Positions 1-8,489 of a stretch of DNA of 64,000 nucleotides are shown piece by piece (positions within the stretch are counted from its first letter, which is position 1; the number at the start of each line of letters is the position of its first letter). The position numbers and the translations under genes are program-made. The notes below the pieces were generated by a model. That model made no database searches and had not been told where the DNA came from. It worked only from the letters and a program-made list of their open reading frames with translations. Source of the DNA: Timonella senegalensis JC301 (GTDB lineage Bacteria > Actinomycetota > Actinomycetes > Actinomycetales > Cellulomonadaceae); the NCBI RefSeq assembly GCF_000312125.1, contig NZ_HE978643.1, forward strand, positions 103,104 to 167,103, read 5' to 3'.

Positions 1-50
1 CCGCCGCACAGGGCCACTTTGTGTTGAACGCAAGGCAATAGGCCGCCGCG

Positions 51-1463
51 ATGGCGATGTCGTTCAAGCAGAGGTTTCTGCTCGCTACTCCGCTCCCTGC
101 CACGTGGATGTCGAACGTCATCATCCACAACGTCTACGTCAAGTTCTATACGGACGTGATCGGGCTTGATCCCAAGTATGTGGGTTGGGTGTACCTGGCC
201 TTCAATATCTGGAACATCCTCAACGACCCGGTGTTCGGGGTCATACTGGACAAGATGAAGTACCGGCCGGGGCGTGGCAAGTTCCTGCTGGTCATGCGGG
301 TAACAATCCCGTTCATGCTGGTCGGAATCGTTGCCATGGCGTGGAGCAGTCCGTCATGGCCGCAAGCCATTATCCTCACGGTGTTCCTGCTGGAGCTCTT
401 TCTCTTTGACGTGGCCTCCACGTTCTACATGATCTCGGCGGTCAGCTACGGATACTTGGCGGCGCCCACTCGGGAGGACCGCATCGACGTTGAGGTTGTG
501 AAGTCCTGGGTAGGAAACATCACCTCGGCGGTGGCCACAATCGTTGCGACACAACTGCTGGTAGGCGACGCGATCACCGAGCGCACCACCATGGCAACAA
601 TGCTCATGGGGGTAGTCCTGGTCAATGCCGCCCTGTATCTGATCCCGGCGTTGCTCCTCAAGGATCCGCCGGAACTCTACGAGAATGGCGATGCCGGCAA
701 CGAGGCCGTCACCTGGGCTCAGCTCAAGGTGGATGCTAAGTCGATCGTGTCCATGCGCGCGTTCTGGGCGTGGTTTGGCTATGGCATTACGGCATTGGCG
801 CCTATGGGCATGTACTTCACGGCGTTCCTGTTCCTCATGGACCACGTGATCCGGAGCAGCGGCACTGAGGCAACCATCACCGATGTAGGTTCGATGGTTG
901 TCGTCCTACTCCTTTTGCCGTTCGCGGCTCGAATGATCAAGCGGGTGGGGAGCCGCACCGCGATCTATATCGGATTCGTCCCGTACTTGGGAGGGCTCGG
1001 GGCACTGTTCTTTGTCACGCAGTGGTGGCAGGTCCTGATCAGCTACATCTTCATCATGGGCGGCCGCTACATCATGACAACTGCGGGCGTCGCGCTCGAA
1101 GGTGCGCTTATTGACGACAACGAGCGCCTCACCGGCACCCGCAAGACCGGTTCGTTCGCTGCGCTTCGCGCGCTCATGTCCGCGCCGATCACCGGAACAC
1201 AGACCACGATCTTCATGTGGATTATCGCCGCGTACGGCTACAACCAGGACGCCGACGTGCAGTCCGAGACCGCCCAGTGGGGAATCCGCATCGCGGCTGC
1301 GGGCGTCCCCATTCTGTTTGGCCTGCTCGGTATCGTCGCGCTCTTCTTCTTGCCCTACTCCAAAAAGGTCGAGGCGGACCTTTCCGAGTTCTCCCGCGTC
1401 AGGCGCGGGGACAGTACCGCTTTTATCCCTCAGAAGCCGTTGGCTTCTGAGGAAATTGCCTGA
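51..1463 (+). CDS. MFS transporter of the GPH (glycoside-pentoside-hexuronide) cation symporter family
   Basis: Predicted 470-residue inner-membrane symporter with about 12 hydrophobic segments. The loop after the second segment carries the family pattern NDP-x2-G at about residues 58-63 followed by DKMKYRPGRGKF at 67-78, as in MelB-like sugar:cation symporters. Such proteins usually import sugars or glycosides with Na+ or H+; the substrate cannot be told here and no sugar-metabolism gene lies beside it. An in-frame TAG at 39-41 fixes the upstream limit. ATG at 51 or 57 could be the start and neither has a clear ribosome-binding site. The gene ends directly before a long hairpin built from the repeated GATTYYCGACGATC motif. 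Family assignment is fairly sure, substrate unknown. Confidence 0.8.
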   Translation: MAMSFKQRFLLATPLPATWMSNVIIHNVYVKFYTDVIGLDPKYVGWVYLAFNIWNILNDPVFGVILDKMKYRPGRGKFLLVMRVTIPFMLVGIVAMAWSSPSWPQAIILTVFLLELFLFDVASTFYMISAVSYGYLAAPTREDRIDVEVVKSWVGNITSAVATIVATQLLVGDAITERTTMATMLMGVVLVNAALYLIPALLLKDPPELYENGDAGNEAVTWAQLKVDAKSIVSMRAFWAWFGYGITALAPMGMYFTAFLFLMDHVIRSSGTEATITDVGSMVVVLLLLPFAARMIKRVGSRTAIYIGFVPYLGGLGALFFVTQWWQVLISYIFIMGGRYIMTTAGVALEGALIDDNERLTGTRKTGSFAALRALMSAPITGTQTTIFMWIIAAYGYNQDADVQSETAQWGIRIAAAGVPILFGLLGIVALFFLPYSKKVEADLSEFSRVRRGDSTAFIPQKPLASEEIA

Positions 1464-1526
1464 TTTTCGACGATCTTGGCTGGGAGTCGCTGCGTCCTCG
1501 CCTCCCAGCCAAGATCGTCGGGAATT
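1462..1526. terminator. Long hairpin terminator made of paired GATTYYCGACGATC repeats
   Basis: The arms 1468-1486 and 1502-1520 are perfect 19-bp complements around a 15-base loop. With G-U pairs the stem extends to 1462-1526. Each arm begins with the repeated motif (GATTTTCGACGATC on the plus strand, AATTCCCGACGATC on the minus strand). There is no real T-run. It lies between convergent genes, so a bidirectional terminator is the likely role. Confidence 0.7.
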
Positions 1527-1578
1527 TCCTGCGTGAATAGGCGCCGCGCTACAACACGAGGGTTGCCCATCGGGGACA

Positions 1579-2526
1579 TCAGCTCTCGAGGAACTGACCG
1601 AGCGATCGGGCGGATTCCACTCCTTGCCTGAACCCTGCTTGGGCTGTTGCAGCCCGTGCCGCAGGGTTCATGTTGTTTCCGCCCATGGCCTCAAGGACTG
1701 CGGGACTTGGGGTGAGCAGGAGGACGGAACTGCCGCCGGCCTCGAGGTCCTCAATGCAGGAGAACAGCTCGGTGCCCCAGGCGGGCTCGCGGCGGAGTCC
1801 CTCGAACATCGTTGCGTGGCCCTCGCTACCGGGGTGGCGCGCGAGCGGCGCCAGCACGACAACGTGGCGGTACCCGGATGCAAGGTGGACGTTTTCGGCA
1901 GAATGCGCGCCTCCGTCGATGAACCGCTCGCCGTTGATCTCACGGGAGGCCACACCACCAGGGAGTGAGCAGTTTGCCGTCACGGCGTCCACAAGGTCCA
2001 CGTCGGAACTGCGATCGAACGCCACTAACTCGCCGGTGTGGGCGTTGACGGCAGTGATGAGATGCCGCTGCTCGGGCCATGACCTAGCGGGAAACCTCGA
2101 CTCGACAGTTGCGCGCCACGCGTCTGCGCTGTCAGCAAGCACGGGATCGCACTCGAGCGCGAAGGTGCCCATTCCGGCCCTGATGTCCTGCGCCGAGTGG
2201 GCGTTGGCGGAGATTTGGCGCATCCGATCAAACACAGTGCTGACGGGTATGGCAGGGGCGCTGCGTTGCTGCGAGCGACCTGTGCTTGTCGGGGCGGGGG
2301 CTACCGCCTGTTCGTACAGATCCGAAAGCGAAACATTTCCGCTGACCTGCGTCGCAGTGGTCGCGCCCGCCGAGGTCCCGATGATCACGCCAGCATCATT
2401 GGCCACGCGGATCCCTGCATGGTCGAATCCCGCGAGAACTCCGATCTCCCACCCGTTTCCTGTGGCGCCGCCACCACCCAGTACCAAGGCAAGGTTGTTA
2501 TCCAACCTTGAAGCGTGCGCTTCCAT
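1579..2526 (-). CDS. Patatin-like phospholipase / serine acyl hydrolase
   Basis: A 315-residue protein with the patatin fold signatures in order: glycine-rich oxyanion loop LGGGGATGNG at about 16-25, nucleophile elbow GTSAG at 50-54 (Ser52), and the catalytic aspartate in FIDGG at about 203-207 (Asp205). Serine and aspartate form the family's catalytic dyad, so an esterase or phospholipase activity is expected; the true lipid substrate is unknown. No signal peptide is visible, suggesting a cytoplasmic or peripheral protein. It is convergent with the upstream transporter, and two VOC-type genes lie upstream on the same strand. The start ATG at 2526 lacks a strong ribosome-binding site. Confidence 0.85.
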   Translation of the reverse strand: MEAHASRLDNNLALVLGGGGATGNGWEIGVLAGFDHAGIRVANDAGVIIGTSAGATTATQVSGNVSLSDLYEQAVAPAPTSTGRSQQRSAPAIPVSTVFDRMRQISANAHSAQDIRAGMGTFALECDPVLADSADAWRATVESRFPARSWPEQRHLITAVNAHTGELVAFDRSSDVDLVDAVTANCSLPGGVASREINGERFIDGGAHSAENVHLASGYRHVVVLAPLARHPGSEGHATMFEGLRREPAWGTELFSCIEDLEAGGSSVLLLTPSPAVLEAMGGNNMNPAARAATAQAGFRQGVESARSLGQFLES

Positions 2527-2549
2527 CGCGGGCAGCGCAACCCATTTAC

Positions 2550-2894
2550 CTAGGGTGCTGCGGAGGTGATCCGCAGGAAGTACCCATCAGGATCTAGGAG
2601 GCGGAAATCTGTGAGCCCCCACGCGCGCGCTTGAAGGCCTTCCACGAGCGGCCAACCCGTTGCCTGGACGTGCTCGAACTCCGCCGAGACATCCTCGACT
2701 TCAATCACTATCTCCACTCCGCTTGGCACATACCTCGTGGACGGATCGACTGGTTCCCATGCGGGGACAGCGCCGAGCCGAACACTTCTGCGGACCACAG
2801 AGGCGCAGGGTGCCGCGGACTCGCGCCTGTCATCCGCAATCTCGAACCCGAGCACCCGCGAGTAGAGGTCCACAAACGCATTGAGGTCACGCAC
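2550..2894 (-). CDS. VOC-superfamily (glyoxalase/bleomycin-resistance-like) protein with an uncertain start
   Basis: The frame encodes a single VOC-type beta-alpha-beta-beta-beta unit, with RDLNAFVDLYSRVLGFE near the start and LLDPDGYFLRI near the end, typical of small glyoxalase-like proteins. The only standard start codon, GTG at 2894, would remove the residues RLRLEFF that normally form the first beta strand. Those residues are encoded just upstream, and the frame is open back to the TAG that ends the neighbouring VOC gene at 2931. Either a CTG start, readthrough of the TAG, or a nonsense mutation in an older two-domain gene could explain this. Substrate unknown. Confidence 0.6.
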   Translation of the reverse strand: MRDLNAFVDLYSRVLGFEIADDRRESAAPCASVVRRSVRLGAVPAWEPVDPSTRYVPSGVEIVIEVEDVSAEFEHVQATGWPLVEGLQARAWGLTDFRLLDPDGYFLRITSAAP

Positions 2895-2930
2895 AAAGAA
2901 CTCGAGCCTCAGCCTTGCTGGCGTCTGCCG

Positions 2931-3329
2931 CTAGTGCCCGTCCTCAAAGCCGATGAGCCACCGTACGCCGAACTTGTCTACCACCTGACCGTCGGTGGCG
3001 CCCCACGCACGATGGGCGAGTGGATCGAGGACGGCGCCATCCTGGCTCAGCGCCTCAAACCATGATGTGAGCGTGGTCCCGTCCGCAACGCCCAGAAGCG
3101 AAATGGCCACACCTTTTGGGTTCACAGTGTCTTCGCCTTCTACCGCGTCAGTGCCGTAAAGCTCTACGGGGCCTGAAAGCACGCCGTGCGCAATGGCGTC
3201 TGGTGGCCCGTCTGTCCGCTCGAATTGCTCAAAGGTGAACGTTTCCAGCTTCCCACCAAAGACGCTGTGGTAATGGTTCAAGGCCTCGGCTGCGTTGCCG
3301 GGGAACCAAAGGTACAAACTCTGAGCCAT
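2931..3329 (-). CDS. PhnB-like VOC-superfamily protein (3-demethylubiquinone methyltransferase-type fold)
   Basis: A 132-residue protein beginning MAQSLYLWFPGNAAEAL with the FGG and GVLSGP elements typical of PhnB/YjdN-type glyoxalase-fold proteins. The ATG at 3329 is chosen because GGAAGGAAG lies at the right distance upstream; an in-frame extension to 3371 is less likely. These proteins form dimers and are often annotated 3-demethylubiquinone-9 methyltransferase from fold similarity alone; no methyltransferase activity should be assumed. It shares its reading frame with the following VOC gene, separated by one TAG and about twelve codons. Confidence 0.75.
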   Translation of the reverse strand: MAQSLYLWFPGNAAEALNHYHSVFGGKLETFTFEQFERTDGPPDAIAHGVLSGPVELYGTDAVEGEDTVNPKGVAISLLGVADGTTLTSWFEALSQDGAVLDPLAHRAWGATDGQVVDKFGVRWLIGFEDGH

Positions 3330-3490
3330 GCTGGTACTTCCTTCCGAGTTCAGGTGCTGTAGGTGAGTCACAAACTAGAGAGATGCTCCTCACAGGATTG
3401 CACTGTATTACCCTGCGAGCATTGCGAACGTCCCGATTCAGCGGGATCGGACACGCGCAATACCGTGCGTCGGGCCCCTCGGCCACCAAG

Positions 3491-4864
3491 TTACCGGGAT
3501 CGCCGATTCTTGAGCCGGATCTTGGTCCACACCCACATCGACGCAACGCCATCGATCAGCATCGAACCGCCCACCACAAAGCCAACTACCTTGATCCAGG
3601 TCCGATCAAACGGACCGATTCCCAGCACTCCAAGCACAACCAGTGCCGCGCCCGCGGCAAGTAGCGCTAGGTTCAGCACGAGCCCCAGTGCCGGACGGTC
3701 AAAGTCGATTCGCCGAGCACGCGAAACCCATGAATCGTCTGATGGTCGCTCGGACAACGACGGCAGATCGATCAACTGGTTGAACACCTTGCCCTTTTCC
3801 ACGTGCACAGCGTTGGGCAGAGATGCGGGGTCCCCTCCTGCTCCGAAGGCCGCGATGGCTTCTGCGGGTACGCCGAGAACCTTGAGAACCTCCGCTGCAT
3901 CCACTGCGCGGTCCTTTGCGGTGAGTAGGCTGGTCAACGCCTCGGTGTTGGCCTCATCAAGTCCGAGTTCGTCAGCAAGTGCAATCGCCTGCACGCGTTC
4001 GTCGTTGTCACGCGTTACATCCGCGGCTTCATACCGCATCTCCGCCAGTCGGGCGTCCTGCGCGATTAACGCCGCGGCAACGACATCGTCCCCCTCGCCT
4101 CCGGAGTTCGGAGCAATTGGAGTAAAGTCCACGTCGTAATGGCGGAAGTCAGATAGGAGCCACACGTGCGCTGGTTCGCTCAACGCGGCGAGCTTACGTA
4201 GTCCCTTTGCCGTGGACTTGTGCACAGAGTGCCAGCTGAGCTCAGTGAAGTCACCTTGAGTGAAATCGAGGATTGGCCTGTGATCAACCCAGACGGGTTC
4301 CTCATCGATGCCCTGCATTGCGTAGCCGATTGCCACCTCGCGTCCGCCTGTGAGAGTCACTGCCGCCACCGTCACGGGGCTCTTCACGTCTCGTGCTAGT
4401 TCGTGTGCGAGCGAAGTGAGAGATGGGTTGGCAATCCCTCCCAGCGACATGGCCTCCCCGTAGATCACGAACAGGTGCGGATTGGATGCCTCGTGATCGA
4501 CCCCATCCTCGTAGTCATGGTCACCCAGCCCAACCTCGCCCTCCTGATGGCCCTCAGGCTCGACGTATGCGTGAAGGTCAACCTCCCAGTTGTCAGCGGC
4601 AATTGTAATCGAATGCGCATTGGCGATCTCCTGCAGAAACCCCTCGATGTCCTCGACTAACTGCGCGCCGTCCGTGGTTCGCACGACCAGAGAAGTCTCC
4701 TCGGTGACACCATCTAGTTCCGCCAGAACCTGTGCATTAACAAGCTCTAGGGAACTCGAGGTCCAATCAATTACTCCATACAGTCCAGAGTCTTGGAGGA
4801 CCTGCGAGATGCGCTGAACAGTAGCGTCCTTTGTCTCAATAGTGAATTCAAGCCAGACGCGCAT
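3491..4864 (-). CDS. Unrecognised 457-residue protein with two C-terminal membrane segments
   Basis: I do not recognise this protein. The first ~400 residues look soluble and acidic, with an acid- and histidine-rich stretch around 140-155. Two hydrophobic helices follow near the C-terminus (GLVLNLALLAAGAALVVLGV and VVGFVVGGSMLIDGVASMWV) and the chain ends in a basic KIRLKNRRSR tail, so it is probably tail-anchored with most of the chain in the cytoplasm. The ATG at 4864 is chosen because GAGGGGAA precedes it; a longer in-frame reading to 5002 would run to the edge of the divergent phnA-like gene. Codon use matches its neighbours. Confidence 0.7.
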   Translation of the reverse strand: MRVWLEFTIETKDATVQRISQVLQDSGLYGVIDWTSSSLELVNAQVLAELDGVTEETSLVVRTTDGAQLVEDIEGFLQEIANAHSITIAADNWEVDLHAYVEPEGHQEGEVGLGDHDYEDGVDHEASNPHLFVIYGEAMSLGGIANPSLTSLAHELARDVKSPVTVAAVTLTGGREVAIGYAMQGIDEEPVWVDHRPILDFTQGDFTELSWHSVHKSTAKGLRKLAALSEPAHVWLLSDFRHYDVDFTPIAPNSGGEGDDVVAAALIAQDARLAEMRYEAADVTRDNDERVQAIALADELGLDEANTEALTSLLTAKDRAVDAAEVLKVLGVPAEAIAAFGAGGDPASLPNAVHVEKGKVFNQLIDLPSLSERPSDDSWVSRARRIDFDRPALGLVLNLALLAAGAALVVLGVLGIGPFDRTWIKVVGFVVGGSMLIDGVASMWVWTKIRLKNRRSR

Positions 4865-5014
4865 TAGTTTCCCCTCAAAGTTTTTGGCACGAAGTCCCAG
4901 CGTACACAACTCATTGCCTGAACGCCCTGCTATTTCACCAAGGCGGTCCCACGAGCGCGTAGCCGGGCCCACGTATGCTGTAGCCACGTCCCCATCCCAC
5001 AAAGGAGCTGGCCC

Positions 5015-5392
5015 ATGTCCGCATCACTTCCACCCTGCCCACAGTGCCAGAGCGAGTTCACCTACGAAATGGGCGGGCTCCTCGTCTGCCCAATGTGCGC
5101 GCACGAATGGTCAGCTGATGCGGTTACTGGCGCAGAGGCAACCCACGCCGATGCCAACTCCGAGCCCGTCATAAAAGACTCCGTGGGCAACGTACTCGAA
5201 GACGGCGACACCGTGACCGTGGTCAAGGACCTCAAGGTCAAAGGCGGGGGAGGTGGCACAGTCAAGGTGGGCACCAAGGTGCGCGGCATCCGCCTCGCTC
5301 CCGGCGGCCCCGACGGCCACGACATCGACGCCAAGGTCCCCGGCTTCGGCCAGATGCAATTGAAATCCTCCGTGGTCAAGAAGGTCTTGTGA
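5015..5392 (+). CDS. PhnA/YjdM-type zinc-ribbon protein
   Basis: A 125-residue protein with an N-terminal zinc ribbon (Cys8, Cys11, Cys25, Cys28) followed by the PhnA core: SVGNVLEDGDTVTVVKDLKV, a glycine-rich turn and KVRGIRLAPGG. This is the small protein once named for alkylphosphonate utilisation; its biochemical role is not settled and it is widespread without phosphonate genes, as here. AAAGGAG lies seven bases upstream of the ATG. It is divergent from the unrecognised membrane-anchored protein and is followed by a large motif-containing hairpin. Confidence 0.85.
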   Translation: MSASLPPCPQCQSEFTYEMGGLLVCPMCAHEWSADAVTGAEATHADANSEPVIKDSVGNVLEDGDTVTVVKDLKVKGGGGGTVKVGTKVRGIRLAPGGPDGHDIDAKVPGFGQMQLKSSVVKKVL

Positions 5393-5414
5393 GCTGACCT
5401 CCGGTCACCTCCAA

Positions 5415-5497
5415 GATTCTCGACGATCCACCTCCTCCCAGCACCACCCCACCACATCCGGTGGTGCGCTGGGAGCCCGCGGGAATCGTCGATAATC
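5415..5497. terminator. Long hairpin terminator with GATTYYCGACGATC-type ends
   Basis: The outer arms are GATTCTCGACGATC (5415-5428) and, on the other strand, GATTATCGACGATT (5484-5497). The inner arms CTCCCAGCACCACC (5435-5448) and its complement at 5460-5475 pair with a two-base bulge. It follows the phnA-like gene and precedes the ABC exporter. It shares the end sequence but not the inner stem with the hairpins at 1.5 and 7.6 kb. Confidence 0.65.
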
Positions 5498-5553
5498 GGG
5501 TTAATTTCCAGCGTTTACGCTGGTGGAAAAGGCCCCGATGTTACGCTGACAAA

Positions 5554-7608
5554 ATGAGTATGGGTGGCGGCCGCGGTGGCGGCGGAGGCGGTTTCAGGGG
5601 CGTCGATGAGGCGGCACAGCGCAAGCTGAATGCGCAGGCCCCCAAGATTGCTGGACTCGGAAAGCGCGTTGTGGGGCTCTTCAGCGCCTACCGCGGAAGA
5701 CTCCTGGCCACAGCGGCACTTGTTATTGTCGGCGCGGCAATCGCCGTCATTCCACCGCTGATCGTCCAGCGCATCTTCGACGACGCGCTGTTCCCCACCA
5801 CTGGGGGAGTAGATACATCGCTCCTGATCAAACTCGTACTCGCAATGGTCGGGCTGTTCCTTCTGTCGGCGCTGCTGGGAGTCGCGCAGACGTGGCTCAC
5901 TGCGACTGTGGGAAACCGTGTTACCGGCGACCTGCGCGTCAAGCTCTTCGAGCATCTACAGTCCATGGAGCTGGGCTTCTTTACTCGCACCAAGACTGGT
6001 GTTATTCAGTCCAGGCTGCAAAACGACGTTGGCGGGGTGTCTGGCGTCCTGACCAACACGGTGACCAGCATTCTTGGCAACGTGGTCACGGTGATTGCAT
6101 CGCTCGTGGCGATGATCCTGATCGACTGGCGGCTCACGCTCATCGCCATCGTGCTCATGCCATTCCTTATTGTTGTGCAGCGCAAGGTGGGTCAGGTCAG
6201 AGCGAGGATTGCGGGGGAAACCCAGGAATCCCTGTCCGAGTTGACCTCAATCACGCAGGAGACGCTCAGCGTTTCGGGCATGCTCCTGTCCAAGTCGTTC
6301 AATCGCCAGCAGACGGAGTCCGAACGCTACAAGGCCGAGAACCTCAACCAGGTGCACCTCCAGGTCAAACGGGCAATGAGCGGCCAGGGTTTCTTTGCCG
6401 TGGTCCAGGTGCTCATGGCGAGTGTCCCCGCGGTCATCTACCTGGTGTCCGGATATCTCATCACCGGGGGAGCGGACACAATCACTGCTGGAACCGTGGT
6501 TGCGTTCACCACTGTTCAGGCCAGGCTGCTTCAGCCACTCATGGGCCTTATGCGCGTCTCGCTCGACTTACAGACCTCGTCCGCGTTGTTCGCCCGGATC
6601 TTTGAGTACCTAGATTTGGTCCCAGCGATCTCCGATGCCCCGGGAGCGATCTCCGTGAACCAGGCGCCCGGTCCCCGCGGCCAGGTCGAGTTCCAAGACG
6701 TGGTCTTCAGATACCCGGACGCGGCGCCGGACGCACCCGCGACCCTCAAGGGGATCTCTTTTGTGGCCGAGCCCGGACAACACGTTGCGTTCGTTGGCCC
6801 CTCTGGCGCGGGTAAGACCACGGTCCTCTACCTAGCACCTCGCCTGTATGGCGCGAACGGAGGCGTAGTGAAGTTCTCGGGCGCCGATGTCACTACGCTG
6901 ACGCAAGACTCGATCATCGACAACGTTGGAATCGTCTCCCAAGAGACCTACCTCTTCCACGCCACGATCCGCGAGAACCTCTTGTATGCCAAGCCCGGCG
7001 CCACGGAAGAGGAGATGATCGCAGCCTGCACCTCAGCCAACATCCACCACATTATCTCCGGTTTCGAGGACGGCTATGACACCGTAGTGGGTGAGCGCGG
7101 CTACCGACTTTCCGGCGGTGAAAAGCAGCGCATTGCCATCGCTAGGGTTCTACTCAAGGACCCAGCAGTGCTGTTGCTCGATGAGGCGACCTCCGCACTT
7201 GACACAGTGTCAGAGCGAGTCGTCCAAGAAGCGTTGGACGAGGCATCCAAGGGCCGCACCACGATCTCGATCGCGCACCGGCTTTCCACAGTCATGGGCG
7301 CCGACATCATCCATGTCATCGAGGCCGGCAAGATCGTGGAGTCCGGAACCCACAACGAACTCCTCGCTCTAGATGGGTTGTACGCGGAGCTTGCCGCACA
7401 GCAGGTGGCCGCATCCAAGGTCCTCGAGACCTCCGTAGCAATCGACTCGGTCGTCTCGGGCGGGCTGCCCAAGTCCCACCCTGAGCGCCGTGCAGACCGC
7501 GCGCCAGCCGGGTCCGCTGCCGCGGACGCCGTGGCAGCGATTGTCACGTCGCTTCCGCTGTTCGGCCTGCCAGATTCTGAGGGCAGGATCTACCCTGGAG
7601 ACCACTGA
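5554..7608 (+). CDS. ABC exporter half-transporter (fused membrane and ATPase domains)
   Basis: A 684-residue exporter of the MsbA/LmrA class. A glycine-rich N-terminus (MSMGGGRGGGGGG) precedes six membrane segments to about residue 335. The ATPase domain has Walker A GPSGAGKTT near 415, signature LSGGEKQR near 519 and Walker B VLLLDEATSALD near 539. About 60 residues rich in Ala and Pro extend beyond the usual end. It should dimerise in the inner membrane and export a lipid, peptide or drug; the substrate is unknown. ATG 5554 is preferred over an upstream GTG at 5461, because the longer reading would translate the hairpin at 5415-5497. No clear ribosome-binding site is seen. Confidence 0.9.
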   Translation: MSMGGGRGGGGGGFRGVDEAAQRKLNAQAPKIAGLGKRVVGLFSAYRGRLLATAALVIVGAAIAVIPPLIVQRIFDDALFPTTGGVDTSLLIKLVLAMVGLFLLSALLGVAQTWLTATVGNRVTGDLRVKLFEHLQSMELGFFTRTKTGVIQSRLQNDVGGVSGVLTNTVTSILGNVVTVIASLVAMILIDWRLTLIAIVLMPFLIVVQRKVGQVRARIAGETQESLSELTSITQETLSVSGMLLSKSFNRQQTESERYKAENLNQVHLQVKRAMSGQGFFAVVQVLMASVPAVIYLVSGYLITGGADTITAGTVVAFTTVQARLLQPLMGLMRVSLDLQTSSALFARIFEYLDLVPAISDAPGAISVNQAPGPRGQVEFQDVVFRYPDAAPDAPATLKGISFVAEPGQHVAFVGPSGAGKTTVLYLAPRLYGANGGVVKFSGADVTTLTQDSIIDNVGIVSQETYLFHATIRENLLYAKPGATEEEMIAACTSANIHHIISGFEDGYDTVVGERGYRLSGGEKQRIAIARVLLKDPAVLLLDEATSALDTVSERVVQEALDEASKGRTTISIAHRLSTVMGADIIHVIEAGKIVESGTHNELLALDGLYAELAAQQVAASKVLETSVAIDSVVSGGLPKSHPERRADRAPAGSAAADAVAAIVTSLPLFGLPDSEGRIYPGDH

Positions 7609-7625
7609 CCCGCGGGTCAGAATTT

Positions 7626-7684
7626 GATTCCCGACGATTGACGCTGGTACCGCACGCACGTTGCGGAACCAGCGTCAATCGTCG
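7626..7684. terminator. Long bidirectional hairpin with a GATTCCCGACGATT end
   Basis: A perfect 17-bp stem (7632-7648 with 7668-7684) continues inward after one A-A mismatch with CCGCA/TGCGG and a seven-base loop. The left end is the repeated motif GATTCCCGACGATT at 7626-7639. TTTATT follows on the plus strand. It separates the convergent ABC exporter and YhhN genes. Confidence 0.75.
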
Positions 7685-7703
7685 TTTATTAGGTGTGCAT
7701 CCG

Positions 7704-8426
7704 TCAGGATGCGGTTTCTCCCGACGTGACTGCGCTGGAACGAGCATGCGTGACGAACGCGTAAGCGAGGATCGCCTGCGCGGCAATGTATGTGAGCATT
7801 ACCAAGAATCCGTGCTGAGGAAGCAGAAAGTCACTGAACGAGCGGGACGCGATCAGGCCGTCAGACAGGAAGAAGAGCGCGCCGCCGAGTGCTGCGACCG
7901 GGCCCAGGCCAGTGGACAGGACCGCCATGGTCAGGAGCGTGAGCCCGTAGAAGATCACGGGCACTAGGAGTGAACCAGCGTTCGGTGCGCACATCGCGAT
8001 GAGCAGGCCAAAAAACGCGATGTAGGGGAGAAGCAGCACAGGCTTGCGCAGGACTGAATGCGAGCGGTGCGGCCACAGAGCCACAATGAACACCACCTGA
8101 GCGATGAGGAAGAACCCAACCATTGCAAGGAAACCTGGGTCACCGTGCAGGAAGCGGGGGACGGTGTCACCCAACCACGAGAAGAACAAGGACACCAGGA
8201 GCAATCGGACAAGCAGTGAGCGCGGGGAGGTGGTGGCGAGCACAACCGTGAGCGCAAGTGCGGGCATCAGAAAGACCTGCGTGACATTGTTAAGGACGTC
8301 GAGGCCGAACAGCTGGGACGCAAGGTGAATGGTGGCGATCGCGATGAAGGCGGCGCCAGCCCACGGCCACGGGCGACGATCACTGAGAGTGGGAGCGAGG
8401 GCGGAGCTGGGTAGGGAGTCGGGCAC
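7704..8426 (-). CDS. YhhN-family membrane protein (lysoplasmalogenase-like)
   Basis: A 240-residue protein with about eight hydrophobic segments and the two family signatures FSWLGD (about residue 82) and FFLSDGLIA (about residue 184), whose aspartates are the proposed active-site residues. YhhN relatives such as TMEM86B hydrolyse the vinyl-ether bond of lysoplasmalogen; plasmalogens occur in some anaerobic bacteria, but I cannot tell whether this host makes them. The GTG at 8426 has GAGG just upstream. It is convergent with the ABC exporter across a shared terminator. Confidence 0.8.
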   Translation of the reverse strand: MPDSLPSSALAPTLSDRRPWPWAGAAFIAIATIHLASQLFGLDVLNNVTQVFLMPALALTVVLATTSPRSLLVRLLLVSLFFSWLGDTVPRFLHGDPGFLAMVGFFLIAQVVFIVALWPHRSHSVLRKPVLLLPYIAFFGLLIAMCAPNAGSLLVPVIFYGLTLLTMAVLSTGLGPVAALGGALFFLSDGLIASRSFSDFLLPQHGFLVMLTYIAAQAILAYAFVTHARSSAVTSGETAS

Positions 8427-8489
8427 GGAACCTCATATCAACGCTGAAATGGGTGGACCGCCAGAGTATATCGGCGCGCGAGTAGGCGG

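Noticed and set aside
5461..5553. Upstream GTG start for the ABC exporter
   Set aside because: It would translate one arm of the hairpin at 5415-5497 and add 31 residues with no family similarity.
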